In this document: one piece after another, positions 24,755 through 34,221 of the stretch | Numbering within the stretch: the stretch's first letter is position 1 | How the letters are laid out: each line of letters starts with the position of its first letter | Assembly: GCF_040549485.1 (NCBI RefSeq) | Contig: NZ_JBEPTK010000011.1 | Span: 62,001-126,000, forward strand | DNA: 64,000 nucleotides | DNA from: Constrictibacter sp. MBR-5 | GTDB taxonomy: Bacteria; Pseudomonadota; Alphaproteobacteria; JAJUGE01 | Reading direction: 5' to 3' | Translations under genes and position numbers: made by a program | Notes under the pieces: generated by a model | Database searches by the model: none | What the model was told of the DNA's origin: nothing | The model's input: the letters and a program-made list of their open reading frames with translations, nothing else

Positions 24755-25309
24755 TCAGCGCGCCGGCGTGCCGTCCGGCAGCGTGCAGTCGCCGGGGCCG
24801 AGCGACCGCTGCATGATGACCGAATCGACCCAGCGGCCGTGCTTGAAGCCGACGGCCCGCAGCAGGCCGGAATAGGCGAAGCCGTGCGCGGCGTGCAGCG
24901 CGATCGAGCCGACATTGCCGCTGTCGCCGATCACCGCGATCATCTGCCGGGCGCCGGCCGCCGCGCAGAGCCGGATCAGTTCGCTCAGCAGCGCCCGGCC
25001 GATGCCGCGCCCCGCCTGACCGTGCGCGACGTAGACCGAATTCTCCACCGTGTGGCGATAGGCCGGCCGCGGCCGATAGGCGCCGGCATAGGCATAGCCG
25101 ACGATCCGCCCCTCCATCTCCGCCACCAGATAGGGCAGCCCGCGGCCCAGCACGTCGCCCCGCCGCCGGCCCAGCTCGGCCGCGTCCGGCGGCACCTCCT
25201 CGAACGAACCGAAGCCATGCAGGACGTGGTGCGCATAGATCGCCTGGATCTGCGGAAGATCCTCGTCGCGCGACGGACGGACAGCAGGCGAGTCGGCGGC
25301 AGGCTGCAT
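24755..25309 (-). CDS. GNAT acetyltransferase, phosphinothricin acetyltransferase-like (paralogue)
   Basis: 184 residues with AGGAGG just upstream of the ATG at 25307-25309. It belongs to the same Pat/Bar-like branch as the gene at 3516-4046: IQAIYAHHVLHGFGSFEEVP, YRHTVENSVYVAHGQAGRGIGRAL (acetyl-CoA loop) and HAAHGFAYSGLLRAVGFKHG. The segment HVLHGFGSFEE is typical of the L-methionine sulfoximine/phosphinothricin acetylating subgroup. Probably cotranscribed with the upstream MFS gene (35-base gap), which could mean export or detoxification of the same compound; that link is only positional. Confidence 0.85.
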   Translation of the reverse strand: MQPAADSPAVRPSRDEDLPQIQAIYAHHVLHGFGSFEEVPPDAAELGRRRGDVLGRGLPYLVAEMEGRIVGYAYAGAYRPRPAYRHTVENSVYVAHGQAGRGIGRALLSELIRLCAAAGARQMIAVIGDSGNVGSIALHAAHGFAYSGLLRAVGFKHGRWVDSVIMQRSLGPGDCTLPDGTPAR

Positions 25310-25344
25310 GGACACCTCCTGGGACGGGATGGCGGGACGCGGCA

Positions 25345-26589
25345 CTATCGCCGCTCGTCCTCGCGCAGAAAGAACAGGCCGGACGCGCAGAGCAGCCCGA
25401 CCAAGCCGAGCGTGCCGAAGGCGGCGGCCCAGCCGAGCACGTGGTCGCTGCCGACCAGGTCGAGGACCAGCCCGAAGACGGTGGGGCCCAGCATGGCGCC
25501 GATGAAGCCGAAGAAGCCGTAGACCGCCATGGTGGCGCCGCGCAGCTCCGGCTGCGCCGCGGCCAGCGCGCCGGCGTTCAGCACGCCGTTGTCCATGGTC
25601 ATGGTCACGCTGTGGATCACCACCAGACCGAAGACCACCGCGAAAGGGAAGATCGGCGAGAGCATCGGCGACAGGCCCGCCAGCACGGCGGCCACCAACG
25701 AGGCGGCAACCACCGCGAGCGCGATCGGCCGCCGGCCGAATCGCTCGCCCAGGGTGCCGCCGAAATAGCCGCCGAACGATCCCGCGAGGACGATCGCCGC
25801 CATCAGGCTCGGCGCCGACAGGCCGAACGGCAGGCCATGCAGCCCGAGATAGCCCATCGAGAAGACCAGGAAGGCGACCGTCCAGCCGCGCGCCCCGTAG
25901 TTCTCGAAGCTGTGGCCCATGTTGGCGAGCACGTAGGCGAGCGCCGGGCGGTTGCGGACCACCGGCCCCAGGTTCAGCAGCGGGCCGGAATGGCTGCCGG
26001 CCGACCGCCGCGACGCCGGCATCACCGCCAGGACGATCAGCAGCGCGACGGCGCAGCCGGCTGCCCCGACGGCATAGGCGCCCTCCCAGCCGTAGCGCTG
26101 GAGGACGATGCCGCACATGAAGAAGGACGTCGCGCCGCCGAGGCCGGTCCCCGCGCTGTAGAAGGTGATCGCCCGCGCCTGCGCCTTGCCCTCCAGGTGC
26201 TCGGACAGCAGGCGCAGCCCCGGGATGTAGGTGCCGGCGAAGCCGATGCCGGAGAGGCCGCGGAACAGCATGGCGCTCCACAACCCTTCGGCGAACAGCG
26301 AGAATCCCAGATGCGCGATGCCCATGACCGCCATGGAGCCAAGCCAGATCCGGCGGGCGTCGAACCGGTCGGTCAGGGTGACCAGGACGGGGATGCCGAG
26401 CAGGTTGCCGAAGGAGAAGACGCCGCCCAGCCAGCCCGCTTCGGTGTTGCTCATCCCCCATTCGGCGATGAAGCCCGGCACGTTCGCCGAGTAGATCGCG
26501 AAGGCCAGCATGCCCAGGACCTGGGCGGCGCACATGGCGAACGTCGCCAGGCCGGCGCCGACGCGCCGATCCGCTGAAGTTGACGACAA
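25345..26589 (-). CDS. MFS transporter
   Basis: 414 residues, twelve hydrophobic segments in two halves, with TLTDRFDARRIWLG and GERFGRRP as the paired loop motifs. The start at 26587-26589 is a TTG; it gives an N-terminus of about 10 residues before helix one, and no better ATG is available upstream. The closest resemblance is to general sugar- or organic-acid-type MFS carriers without a clear substrate. It is divergent from the TAXI binding protein and upstream of a GNAT gene. Confidence 0.8.
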   Translation of the reverse strand: MSSTSADRRVGAGLATFAMCAAQVLGMLAFAIYSANVPGFIAEWGMSNTEAGWLGGVFSFGNLLGIPVLVTLTDRFDARRIWLGSMAVMGIAHLGFSLFAEGLWSAMLFRGLSGIGFAGTYIPGLRLLSEHLEGKAQARAITFYSAGTGLGGATSFFMCGIVLQRYGWEGAYAVGAAGCAVALLIVLAVMPASRRSAGSHSGPLLNLGPVVRNRPALAYVLANMGHSFENYGARGWTVAFLVFSMGYLGLHGLPFGLSAPSLMAAIVLAGSFGGYFGGTLGERFGRRPIALAVVAASLVAAVLAGLSPMLSPIFPFAVVFGLVVIHSVTMTMDNGVLNAGALAAAQPELRGATMAVYGFFGFIGAMLGPTVFGLVLDLVGSDHVLGWAAAFGTLGLVGLLCASGLFFLREDERR

Positions 26590-26710
26590 CTCGGCTGGTC
26601 CCCTAGGCTCGGTCCGTATGGCGCGAAGACGCCAAGAGCGTGCGATGCGCCAGTACTAATGGACGCGCGGGTTTCGTGCCAGCGCGTCTCAAAACAAGAC
26701 GGGAGGACGT

Positions 26711-27883
26711 ATGTACATGCCCAGAGGGGGCCTCGCGGCCCTGGTCTCGCTCGCCGCCTTCACGGCGGGATCCGCCCACGCAGCGGACGTGAAGCTGCCG
26801 CCCACCATCGCCTGGACCGCCTACGACGTCGGCACCACCGGCTACAACCAGGCCGTCGGCGTCGGCAGCGTCATCAAGAACAAGGTCGGCTCGAACCTGC
26901 GCGTGCTGCCGGGCAAGAACGACGTGTCGCGCATGGCCCCGCTGCGCGAGGGCAAGGTCCAGTTCTCGGCGACGGGCTCGGACAGCGTGTACGCCCAGGA
27001 GGCGATGTACACGTTCGGCTACCGCGACTGGGGGCCGATGAACGTCCGGCTGGTGATCCTGAACGTGTCCGACGCGGCGTCGACCAGCCTCGCGACGGCC
27101 AAGGACGCCAACATCAAGACGCTCTACGACCTGAAGGGCAAGCGGGTCGCCTGGGTGAAGGGCGCGCCGGCGCTGAACAAGGCGGTCGAATCCTACCTCG
27201 CCTTCGGCGGCTACACCTGGGACGACGTCATCAAGGTGGAGGTCGGCGGCTACGGCGCGTCGGTCAACGCGATGATCGAGGGCCAGCTCGACGCCCTCAA
27301 CGGCGCCACCAACTCGCCGCCCTTCCTGAAGGTCGAGGCGAGCCCGCGCGGCCTCTACTTCCCGCCGGTGCCGCACGACGACGTCGAGGGCTGGAAGCGG
27401 CTGAACAAGGTCGTGCCCTGGTTCTTCAAGCACAAGGCGACCCTGGGTGCGGCGATCCCGAAGGAAGGCCAGGAGATGGCGAACACCGCCTATCCGATCC
27501 TGGTGACCACCTCGAACCAGCCGGAGGATCTCGCCTACAACATGACCAAGGCGATGATCGAGTATTTCGACGAGTACAAGGACGCCTCGCCCGGCGCCAA
27601 CGGCTGGGACGTGAAGCGGCAGGTCTTCGGCGAGGTCTTCCTGCCCTACCACGAGGGCGCCCTGCGCTACTACAAGGAGGCCGGCATCTGGAAGCCGGAA
27701 TACCAGGAGGTCCACGACCGCAACATGAAGCGGCAGGACGTCCTGGGCAAAGCCTGGAAGGCCTATGTCGAAAAGTCGAAGGACAAGGACGACGCGGCCT
27801 TCAACGAAGGCTGGATGGCGACGCGTGCCGCAGCCCTGACCGAGGCCGGCCTGATCCCGATCATGGACAAGTGGGAATACTGA
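26711..27883 (+). CDS. TAXI-family TRAP transporter solute-binding protein
   Basis: 390 residues. Signal peptide GGLAALVSLAAFTAGSAHA (cleavage about residue 24) follows MYMPR; GGGAGGA precedes the ATG. The mature chain begins with the TAXI-type TIAWTAYDVGTTGYNQAVGV and has the IEGQLDALNGATNSPP segment. TAXI proteins bind carboxylates or amino acids for TRAP transporters with fused DctQM permeases. No permease gene is adjacent, so it is orphaned or pairs with a permease elsewhere. A strong double terminator follows. Confidence 0.88.
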   Translation: MYMPRGGLAALVSLAAFTAGSAHAADVKLPPTIAWTAYDVGTTGYNQAVGVGSVIKNKVGSNLRVLPGKNDVSRMAPLREGKVQFSATGSDSVYAQEAMYTFGYRDWGPMNVRLVILNVSDAASTSLATAKDANIKTLYDLKGKRVAWVKGAPALNKAVESYLAFGGYTWDDVIKVEVGGYGASVNAMIEGQLDALNGATNSPPFLKVEASPRGLYFPPVPHDDVEGWKRLNKVVPWFFKHKATLGAAIPKEGQEMANTAYPILVTTSNQPEDLAYNMTKAMIEYFDEYKDASPGANGWDVKRQVFGEVFLPYHEGALRYYKEAGIWKPEYQEVHDRNMKRQDVLGKAWKAYVEKSKDKDDAAFNEGWMATRAAALTEAGLIPIMDKWEY

Positions 27884-27895
27884 TCCCACGCGAAA

Positions 27896-27957
27896 GGGCT
27901 CCGGCATCGCTGCCGGAGCCCCCGAGCCTCGAGCCCGCCGGCGACGGCGGGCTCTTT
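27896..27957 (+). terminator. two tandem intrinsic terminator hairpins
   Basis: First hairpin at 27896-27921: GGGCTCCGGCA stem, TCGC loop. Second at 27931-27957: GAGCCCGCCG / CGGCGGGCTC stem, GCGA loop, followed by TTTT. The second fits the classic Rho-independent form. They end the TAXI gene transcript. Confidence 0.85.
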
Positions 27958-27977
27958 TCGTAGGTGCCGCCGAAGCC

Positions 27978-28268
27978 TCAGCGGCGCGTCGCCATCCCGC
28001 CCAGGCTGGCGAGCAGGCAGCCGACCACCATGCCGACCGCGAAGGCGCCGCCGACGCTGCTCAACGGATGCTCGCGAATCTGGCTCTGCGTGTCGCGCGC
28101 CACCCCGGAACCGTAGCTGCGCACCTGATGCGCCATGCGGTCGAGGCGCTGCTCGGTCTCGCGGCGCAGTTCGCGCATCTGCTCGCGCAGGTCGTCGCTG
28201 GTCTTCTCGGCGCCCGCCGCGGCCTTGTCGGCGATGTCGCTGGTGGTATGGGTGGTGGTCGGCATCAT
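27978..28268 (-). CDS. small ElaB/DUF883-like membrane-anchored protein
   Basis: 96 residues: a charged amphipathic coiled-coil (about 8-50, LREQMRELRRETEQRLDRM) and a C-terminal hydrophobic helix (about 72-92) with the motif REHPLSSVGGAFAVGMVVG, typical of ElaB/YqjD-type ribosome-associated inner-membrane proteins. In E. coli these tether inactive ribosomes in stationary phase; here the role is inferred. Two adjacent ATG codons occur at the start; either would serve. Confidence 0.7.
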   Translation of the reverse strand: MMPTTTHTTSDIADKAAAGAEKTSDDLREQMRELRRETEQRLDRMAHQVRSYGSGVARDTQSQIREHPLSSVGGAFAVGMVVGCLLASLGGMATRR

Positions 28269-28346
28269 GCGCTCCCCGGTAAGTCTGTAGCGGGCAAACG
28301 GCCGCGCCGACCATCCGGTTCCACGCTCACGCGGGCCGTTCCACGC

Positions 28347-28934
28347 TCACGCCGCGGTTCCGGGCGGCCGCCAGGCGCCGGGGACGTTGCCGACGAGGAA
28401 TCGGTCCACGGGGGCCGCCCCGACGTCCCCACGCGGGCCGACGGGCAGGATCAGCCGGCTCCAGCCCGTCGCGGCGACGTGGCCGGGCGACCAGCTCTTC
28501 GTATAGATCGGCAAGCGCCGCCGCATCACGGCCCGGTACACGGCCGCGTAGAAGATGCCGGTGAACGACCGGGCGATCATGTCGGACAGCCGGCGTCCAG
28601 TCCAGTCGAAGCCGGTGCGCTCGGCGATCAGGCTGCCGTAGAGGCTGTAGCGGAAGTCGGCCCCATCGTCGATCACGTCCAGCAGCATGATGAAGCCCAG
28701 CGCCGGGCGCAAACGGAGCGGATCGATGACGGAGCGCGGCAGCAGCCCGTCCTCGTGCCGGTGCGCATGCCAGAACTGCAGCAGGAACTGCAGTTCCTGC
28801 TCGCCGACCGTCCCGGCCTCGGGCGACCATGCGACCGTGCAGGGATCGGCGCCGTGTCTGGCGAAGAAGTCGGCGATCTCCGCGTCGTCCCCCTTCAGCA
28901 CAGCATCGGTCAGTGCGTCGAGGATCGCGTCCAT
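28347..28934 (-). CDS. PAS_5-type sensory protein
   Basis: 195 residues from the ATG at 28932-28934; an in-frame GTG five codons upstream is also possible. The segment LQFLLQFWHAHRHEDGLLPR followed by LRPALGFIMLLDVIDDGADF and RYSLYGSLIAERTGFDWTGR is the hallmark of the PAS_5 family found in alphaproteobacteria, single-domain proteins with a haem- or ligand-PAS fold and unknown output. No output domain is present. The first helix (about 1-30) precedes the PAS fold. Neighbours give no clear pathway. Confidence 0.65.
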   Translation of the reverse strand: MDAILDALTDAVLKGDDAEIADFFARHGADPCTVAWSPEAGTVGEQELQFLLQFWHAHRHEDGLLPRSVIDPLRLRPALGFIMLLDVIDDGADFRYSLYGSLIAERTGFDWTGRRLSDMIARSFTGIFYAAVYRAVMRRRLPIYTKSWSPGHVAATGWSRLILPVGPRGDVGAAPVDRFLVGNVPGAWRPPGTAA

Positions 28935-29033
28935 GGCCGTGGAACCCACAAAAATGCGCGCCGCCCGTGCGTCGGGTCCGGCGGGCCGAAGCTGGATATA
29001 ATCCGCAACGTCGGCGCTACCAACGGGCCGGCG

Positions 29034-30056
29034 CTACCAACTGACGGAATTCGGAATCTCGCGCCGGCCGCCGTTCTGCGGTCCGCGCTGCAGAAGCTGA
29101 CTGGTCAGCACCCATTGCTGGGTCGGCATGAAGCGCGGCGCGAGGAAGCGATAGGTTTCCCGCAGCAGCCCCACATTGCCCTCGCTCGGCCGGCCGTCGC
29201 ACTTGTCCCAGCGCGCCAGGATCTCGCGCCACGCGACCATGCGGCAGTAGAGTTCGTCGCGCTTGCCGCGGATATACTCGATCTGCGCCTTCGGATTCTT
29301 CAGCATGCCGACGATCTCGCCCGTCTGCGCGTCGATCTGCTCGAACAGGTTGCTCAGCCGCTTCACGGCGATGGTCATCAGCCGCCGCACGGCGACGGCG
29401 ATCTCCAGGACGCTGCGCTCGTTGCTGAACTTCCGCTTCAGCACATCGATCTTCGCCTGCATCGCGAGAATGCCGGCGAACTTCTCGCGCAGCGCCTCGA
29501 TATAGGCCAGTTCCTCGGCCAGCTCCCGCAGGGTCGTCTTGACGTCCTGGTCGGCCATCGACAGCCGCTCGGCGACGTCGAGTGCCGCCCGCTCCGCCTT
29601 GGCGCGGGTCGCCGGGTCGTCCGCCACCTGGCTCAGCGCCTCCGCGTCGGTGATCGCCGTCTCGTCCCCCGACGACCAGGTCACCAGCTGCATGGTCAGG
29701 CGCGCGAGCGCCAGTTCGCGGTGCCGCGGCTCGATCTCCCACGACGCCTCGCCGCTCAGGATCTCGGCCGGCAGCGGGTCGCCGATCCTCAGCAGCGATA
29801 CGAACTGCAGCGCCGCGGCGATCGTGTCGAGCATCGCGGCGTCCGCCGACCCGTCGGCTAGCCGCAGTTCGCGCCGGATGCCGGCGAAGGACAGCGCCGC
29901 ATCCCCGTCGCCGAACTTCACCATCAGCGCCGGCGCCTGGGTGTGATCCGACATGCGGAACTGCCCGTCGCCGACGGCGGCGAAGAACGGGTGTTCGAAT
30001 GTGACGGTCGCCGGAGCGCCCGAATCCTCGCCCCTGCCACCCGCTGCTGTAGTCAT
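29034..30056 (-). CDS. conserved-looking hypothetical protein, no family recognised
   Basis: 340 residues. I do not recognise it. The N-terminal 110 residues look beta-rich (VTFEHPFFAAVGDGQFRMSD), the centre (about 110-260) is strongly helical with a coiled-coil tendency (DVKTTLRELAEELAYIEALR), and the C-terminal part has YCRMVAWREILARWDKCDGR. No membrane helix or signal peptide. Codon usage matches neighbours, so the frame is surely coding. It stands alone, with a hypothetical PAS gene downstream on the same strand. Confidence 0.65.
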   Translation of the reverse strand: MTTAAGGRGEDSGAPATVTFEHPFFAAVGDGQFRMSDHTQAPALMVKFGDGDAALSFAGIRRELRLADGSADAAMLDTIAAALQFVSLLRIGDPLPAEILSGEASWEIEPRHRELALARLTMQLVTWSSGDETAITDAEALSQVADDPATRAKAERAALDVAERLSMADQDVKTTLRELAEELAYIEALREKFAGILAMQAKIDVLKRKFSNERSVLEIAVAVRRLMTIAVKRLSNLFEQIDAQTGEIVGMLKNPKAQIEYIRGKRDELYCRMVAWREILARWDKCDGRPSEGNVGLLRETYRFLAPRFMPTQQWVLTSQLLQRGPQNGGRREIPNSVSW

Positions 30057-30150
30057 CGCCTGCCCGGCTCGCGATCCGCCGCGTTGTAGGAAACGGCAGG
30101 ATCGCGCACTATCCTTTCCAGGCGGTTACTTCGCGGCCTACCCCGCTATT

Positions 30151-30750
30151 TCAGTCGACTTCGGCATAGTCCGTGTCGCCCGCGTCCCGCCCGCCCTGCG
30201 GCGCGTTGCGGTCGCGGTTCGGATGGTCGCGGTAGATGAGCGGCGCCAGCGTCTGCAGCTCGATGAAATGGTCCGCCTGCCGGCGCAGTTCGTCGGCGAT
30301 CATCGGCGGCTGGGTGCGGATCGTGCTGACCACCGACACACGCACGCCGCGGCGCTGCAGCGCCTCGGCCAGCCGGCGGAAGTCGCCGTCGCCGGAAAAG
30401 AGGTAGATGTGATCCAGGTGTTCGGACATCTCCATGGCGTCGACCGCCAGTTCGATGTCCATGTTGCCCTTGATCTTGCGCCGCCCGCTGGCGTCGGTGA
30501 ACTCCTTGGTCGGCTTCGTCACCAGGGTGAAGCCGTTATAGTCGAGCCAGTCGACGAGCGGCCGGATCGGCGAATATTCCTGATCCTCGACCAGTGCCGT
30601 ATAATAGAAGGCGCGCACCATGCGACCGCGCTGGGCGAAATGATCGAGAAGTCTCTTGTAATCGATGTCGAAACCGAGGCTGCGCGCCGCGGAATAGAGG
30701 TTGGCGCCGTCAATGAACAAAGCGATCCGCTCGTCCGGATATGAAACCAT
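30151..30750 (-). CDS. NYN-domain (LabA/DUF88) putative ribonuclease
   Basis: 199 residues from the ATG at 30748-30750; longer upstream frames add sequence without family match. The PIN-like NYN fold shows RIALFIDGANLYSAARSLGF with the catalytic Asp, KGNMDIELAVDAMEM and YLFSGDGDFRRLAEALQRRG with further acidic residues. These proteins are predicted RNases of the LabA/VPA0323 branch. Divergent from folK across 137 bases. Confidence 0.88.
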   Translation of the reverse strand: MVSYPDERIALFIDGANLYSAARSLGFDIDYKRLLDHFAQRGRMVRAFYYTALVEDQEYSPIRPLVDWLDYNGFTLVTKPTKEFTDASGRRKIKGNMDIELAVDAMEMSEHLDHIYLFSGDGDFRRLAEALQRRGVRVSVVSTIRTQPPMIADELRRQADHFIELQTLAPLIYRDHPNRDRNAPQGGRDAGDTDYAEVD

Positions 30751-30887
30751 GGATGTACCTGTGAATATGAGGGGAGAGAACCGGCGTCGGCTCGGCCTCG
30801 CGATAACCTTGGAAAACACCGAATCCTTCGCGACAAGGTAATGTCGGGGGGGCACTGCGGCAAGCCAACGGCGGGACGGGACGGACG

Positions 30888-31397
30888 ATGATTCTGATCG
30901 GATTGGGCGCCAATCTGCCGACGCCAGGCCATGCCGGCCCGCGCGAAACGCTGGAAGCCGCGCTGGAGCGGCTGCAAGCCGCGGGTGTCGCGGTCGTGGC
31001 CGTGTCGCCCTGGTACCGCACCGCGCCGGTGCCGGCCTCGGACCAGCCGGACTATGTCAACGCCGTCGCCGCCCTCGCCACCGACCTCGGCCCGCGCCGG
31101 CTTCTGGCGCTCATGCACGGCGTCGAGGCCGCCTTCGGCCGCGTGCGCACACGGCGCGACGCCGCCCGCGGCATCGATCTCGACCTGCTCGCCTACGACG
31201 ACCTCGTGATCGACGAGCCGCACCTGACCCTGCCGCATCCGCGCCTCGCCGAACGGGCCTTCGTCGTCCGCCCGCTCGCCGACCTGACGGCGCGGCTCGG
31301 CGTGCCGTGGCGCCACCCCGTCAGCGGCGCCGGAACCGCCGCCTTGCTGGCGGCCCTGCCGGCCGAACAGCGGGCGGAGCCGCTGCCGGCACCGTAG
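30888..31397 (+). CDS. folK: 2-amino-4-hydroxy-6-hydroxymethyldihydropteridine pyrophosphokinase
   Basis: 169 residues. HPPK transfers pyrophosphate from ATP to the pterin in folate synthesis. Signature motifs: ILIGLGANLPTPGHAGPRET, SPWYRTAPV, YVNAVAAL, RDAARGIDLDLLAYDD (HPPK signature, with the two Asp that bind magnesium) and LPHPRLAERAFVVRPLADL. Length is standard. Other folate genes are not in the window. Confidence 0.94.
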   Translation: MILIGLGANLPTPGHAGPRETLEAALERLQAAGVAVVAVSPWYRTAPVPASDQPDYVNAVAALATDLGPRRLLALMHGVEAAFGRVRTRRDAARGIDLDLLAYDDLVIDEPHLTLPHPRLAERAFVVRPLADLTARLGVPWRHPVSGAGTAALLAALPAEQRAEPLPAP

Positions 31398-31570
31398 ACC
31401 CGCGGCCGTCGCGCAAGTCGCGTTTTAAGTCATTCGTTACCCTGCACCGCTAAACACGGGGTGAGCGGACGTTGTCCGTGCATTCAACATGCTCGTCTTC
31501 GGCAACGGATGTCGGAGGACTTGCACCAGAAAAGACGCGCGGACGCGCGCGCCCAGGCAGGAGATCGAAA

Positions 31571-33595
31571 TTGAGCGTTCTGACCTTGCCCTCCCGCCTC
31601 CGAGTGGGTCACCGCATCTACGCCGGCTTCGGCAGCGTCCTCGTCATCCTCACCGGCGTCGCCTTCGTCGGGTATGAGGGCCTCTCCGCGTCCCGGCACG
31701 GGTTCCAGGAGTATGCGCAGATCACGGACAACACGCTCCGCATCCAGGCCATCGAGCGCGGCGTCACCGGCATGCGCGAGAACGCCCTCGCCTTCGCAAC
31801 CGGCGGCAAGCTGGAAGATGCGGAGCGCGTGCGCGCCGTCGCCGCGGAAATCGCGGCCGATCTCGAAACGGCAGCCGGGCTGACGATCGATCCGGAACGC
31901 CGGGCGCAGGTCGAGGAACTCTCTGGCCTGCTCGCCGGCTACACCGCCACCTTCGACCGGCTGGTGTCGCTGCGCGAACAGCGCGACGCGCTGGTCCGGG
32001 ACCAGATGAACCCGATGGGCACTGCGATCGCGCGCGACCTGAACCAGATCGTCGATGCGGCCATGGCCACCGGCGACATGGAAGATGCCGCCTATGCCGG
32101 CGCCGCGCAGCAGGCGCTGCTTCTCGGCCGCCTCGAAGCGCTGCGCTTCATCGGCGCTCCGAGCGCCGAGACCGTGGCCGCCGCGCGGGCGCAGTTCGCG
32201 CTCTTCGACGCCAGCGTCACCGCCCTGCTCGGCCGCCTGTACGACCAGGACCGGATCGACCTGGCGAAGGACGCGCACGAGTTGGGGCCGAAATACCTCG
32301 CCGCCTTCTCCGCGGTCGTCGACGCCACGACGGCGATGGACGAACTCCTGAACCTCGTCATGACGCAGCAGGCGAACGCCTTCGCGACGCAGTCGGCGGC
32401 GGCGGTCGAGGCGCAGCGCAATGCGCTCGGCGACATCCGCGCGAAGGCGGAGGGCGAGATCGCTAGCGCCGGAACAGTGAACCTGACGGCGTCGGCAGCG
32501 GCGATCCTGATCGGCCTGCTGTTCGCCTACCTGATCGCGCGCAGCATCACGCGGCCGGTGACCGGCATGACCGGCGCCATGACCCGCCTCGCCGATGGCG
32601 ACAAGACGACCGAGATCCCCGGCCTGACGCGCGCCGACGAGATCGGGACGATGGCCAAGGCCGTCGCCGTCTTCAAGGAGAAGATGATCGAGGCCGACCG
32701 CCTGCGCGACGAGCAGGAAGCGCTGAAGCTCAAGGCCGAGGAGGACCGCCGCGCCGCCATGCTGCGGCTCGCCGACAGCTTCGAACGGTCGGTCGGCGGC
32801 ATCGTCGGTGCCGTCGCCTCGGCGGCGACGGAGATGCAGAACGCCGCCCAGTCGATGTCCGCGACCGCCGAGGAGACGAGCCGCCAGGCGACCACGGTCG
32901 CCGCCGCCTCGGGCCAGGCCACGGCGAACGTCCAGACCGTCGCCGCCGCCACCGAGGAGCTGAACTCCTCGATCCTGGAGATCGGCCGTCAGGTCTCCCA
33001 GTCGGCGCAGAGTGCCACCGAGGCCGTGATCGAGGCCGAGCGCACCGACGCCAGCGTCGACTTCCTCGCCAAGGCCGCCGCGAAGATCGGCGACGTGGTG
33101 GAGCTGATCAGCTCGATCGCCGCCCAGACCAACCTCCTGGCGCTCAACGCGACCATCGAGGCGGCGCGCGCCGGCGACGCCGGCAAGGGGTTCGCGGTCG
33201 TCGCCTCCGAGGTGAAGAGCCTGGCCAACCAGACCGCCAAGGCGACGGAGGAGATCCGCAGCCAGATCGACGAGATGCAGGCCGCCACCGGCCAGGCCGT
33301 CACCGCCATCCGGGGCATCGGCCGGACCATCAAGGGCATCAACGAGACCGCGACCACCATCGCCGCGGCCGTCGAGCAGCAGGGGGCCGCCACCGGCGAG
33401 ATCTCCGGCAACGTCGCCCAGGCGGCCCAGGGAACCGAGGAGGTGTCGCAGAACATCGCCGGCGTGACCCAGGCCGCATCCGAGGTCGGCACCGCGGCGA
33501 CACAGGTGCTCGGCGCGGCCGGCGAACTGGCGCAGCAGGCCGAGCAGCTGCGCGGCGAGGTCCACGATTTCCTGGCCACGGTCCGGGCGGCCTGA
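31571..33595 (+). CDS. methyl-accepting chemotaxis protein with helical periplasmic sensor
   Basis: 674 residues from the TTG at 31571, chosen because AGGAG lies seven bases upstream; the longer frame from 31472 has an unlikely N-terminus. First membrane helix about 14-36, an all-helical periplasmic sensor of about 260 residues resembling helical bimodular (HBM) or four-helix domains, second helix near 304-325 ([18 protein letters not shown]), HAMP about 326-380, and signalling domain with the hairpin tip [20 protein letters not shown]. It ends FLATVRAA without a CheR-tethering pentapeptide. It likely feeds the CheA operon, though 21 kb away. Confidence 0.9.
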   Translation: MSVLTLPSRLRVGHRIYAGFGSVLVILTGVAFVGYEGLSASRHGFQEYAQITDNTLRIQAIERGVTGMRENALAFATGGKLEDAERVRAVAAEIAADLETAAGLTIDPERRAQVEELSGLLAGYTATFDRLVSLREQRDALVRDQMNPMGTAIARDLNQIVDAAMATGDMEDAAYAGAAQQALLLGRLEALRFIGAPSAETVAAARAQFALFDASVTALLGRLYDQDRIDLAKDAHELGPKYLAAFSAVVDATTAMDELLNLVMTQQANAFATQSAAAVEAQRNALGDIRAKAEGEIASAGTVNLTASAAAILIGLLFAYLIARSITRPVTGMTGAMTRLADGDKTTEIPGLTRADEIGTMAKAVAVFKEKMIEADRLRDEQEALKLKAEEDRRAAMLRLADSFERSVGGIVGAVASAATEMQNAAQSMSATAEETSRQATTVAAASGQATANVQTVAAATEELNSSILEIGRQVSQSAQSATEAVIEAERTDASVDFLAKAAAKIGDVVELISSIAAQTNLLALNATIEAARAGDAGKGFAVVASEVKSLANQTAKATEEIRSQIDEMQAATGQAVTAIRGIGRTIKGINETATTIAAAVEQQGAATGEISGNVAQAAQGTEEVSQNIAGVTQAASEVGTAATQVLGAAGELAQQAEQLRGEVHDFLATVRAA

Positions 33596-33650
33596 TCCCG
33601 GCACCGCGGGACACCGGGCGCCGCACCGCGGCGCGGGTGCAACAATAGCG

Positions 33651-33683
33651 GCGGGGCCGGCGGAAAGTCTTCGCCGGCCCCGC
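33651..33683 (+). terminator. hairpin after the chemoreceptor gene
   Basis: Perfect 12-base stem GCGGGGCCGGCG / CGCCGGCCCCGC with a nine-base loop, 55 bases after the receptor stop and ahead of rpoZ. Only a weak T-rich tail (GATTCGTTG) follows. Confidence 0.65.
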
Positions 33684-33750
33684 GATTCGTTGCGGGCGCC
33701 GGCCGCGGCTCTTATATTTCGCCCATCTTTCCGGAATCGATGAGTTTGCC

Positions 33751-34164
33751 ATGGCGCGCGTCACCGTCGAGGACTGCGTCCTCAGAGTCCCCAACAGGTT
33801 TGAGCTGGTCATGCTGGCGGCCCAGCGGGCGCGCGACGTGTCGTCCGGTGCGGAGCTGACGGTCGATCGCGACCGCGACAAGAACCCCGTCGTCGCCCTG
33901 CGCGAGATCGCCGAGAAGACGGTCGAGCTGGACGTCCTGCACGAGTCCCTGATCAAGGGTCAGCAGAAGCACGTCGAGGCAGAGACCCTCGAGGACGTCG
34001 AGGCCGAGAGCTTCGAACTGGAGAGCTTCACGCCGGAACTGGCGATGCAGCCGATGTCGGACGAGGCCGGCGACGAGGCCGAGGGCGAAGACAGCGACCT
34101 CGAATCCCTCGCCCGCGAACTGGCGGCCGAAGTCGGCGACTTTCAGCGCCGGGAGGAAGACTGA
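33751..34164 (+). CDS. rpoZ: DNA-directed RNA polymerase subunit omega
   Basis: 137 residues. Omega assists assembly of the beta-prime subunit and mediates ppGpp effects. The conserved start [20 protein letters not shown] and the [10 protein letters not shown] core are clear; the acidic C-terminal extension (about 70-137) is usual in alphaproteobacteria. It directly precedes the (p)ppGpp synthetase, the conserved order in this class. A TATATT-like -10 lies about 40 bases upstream. Confidence 0.95.
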   Translation: MARVTVEDCVLRVPNRFELVMLAAQRARDVSSGAELTVDRDRDKNPVVALREIAEKTVELDVLHESLIKGQQKHVEAETLEDVEAESFELESFTPELAMQPMSDEAGDEAEGEDSDLESLARELAAEVGDFQRREED

Positions 34165-34221
34165 GCCCGCCTCCCCTCTCCAGGGGCAGCCTCCGGCAAC
34201 GGTGAGTCCTCCAAGACCCGC

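Noticed and set aside
31472-31570. Earlier start for the chemoreceptor
   Set aside because: Adds a basic, low-complexity N-terminus; the TTG at 31571 has an excellent ribosome-binding site and places the first membrane helix correctly.
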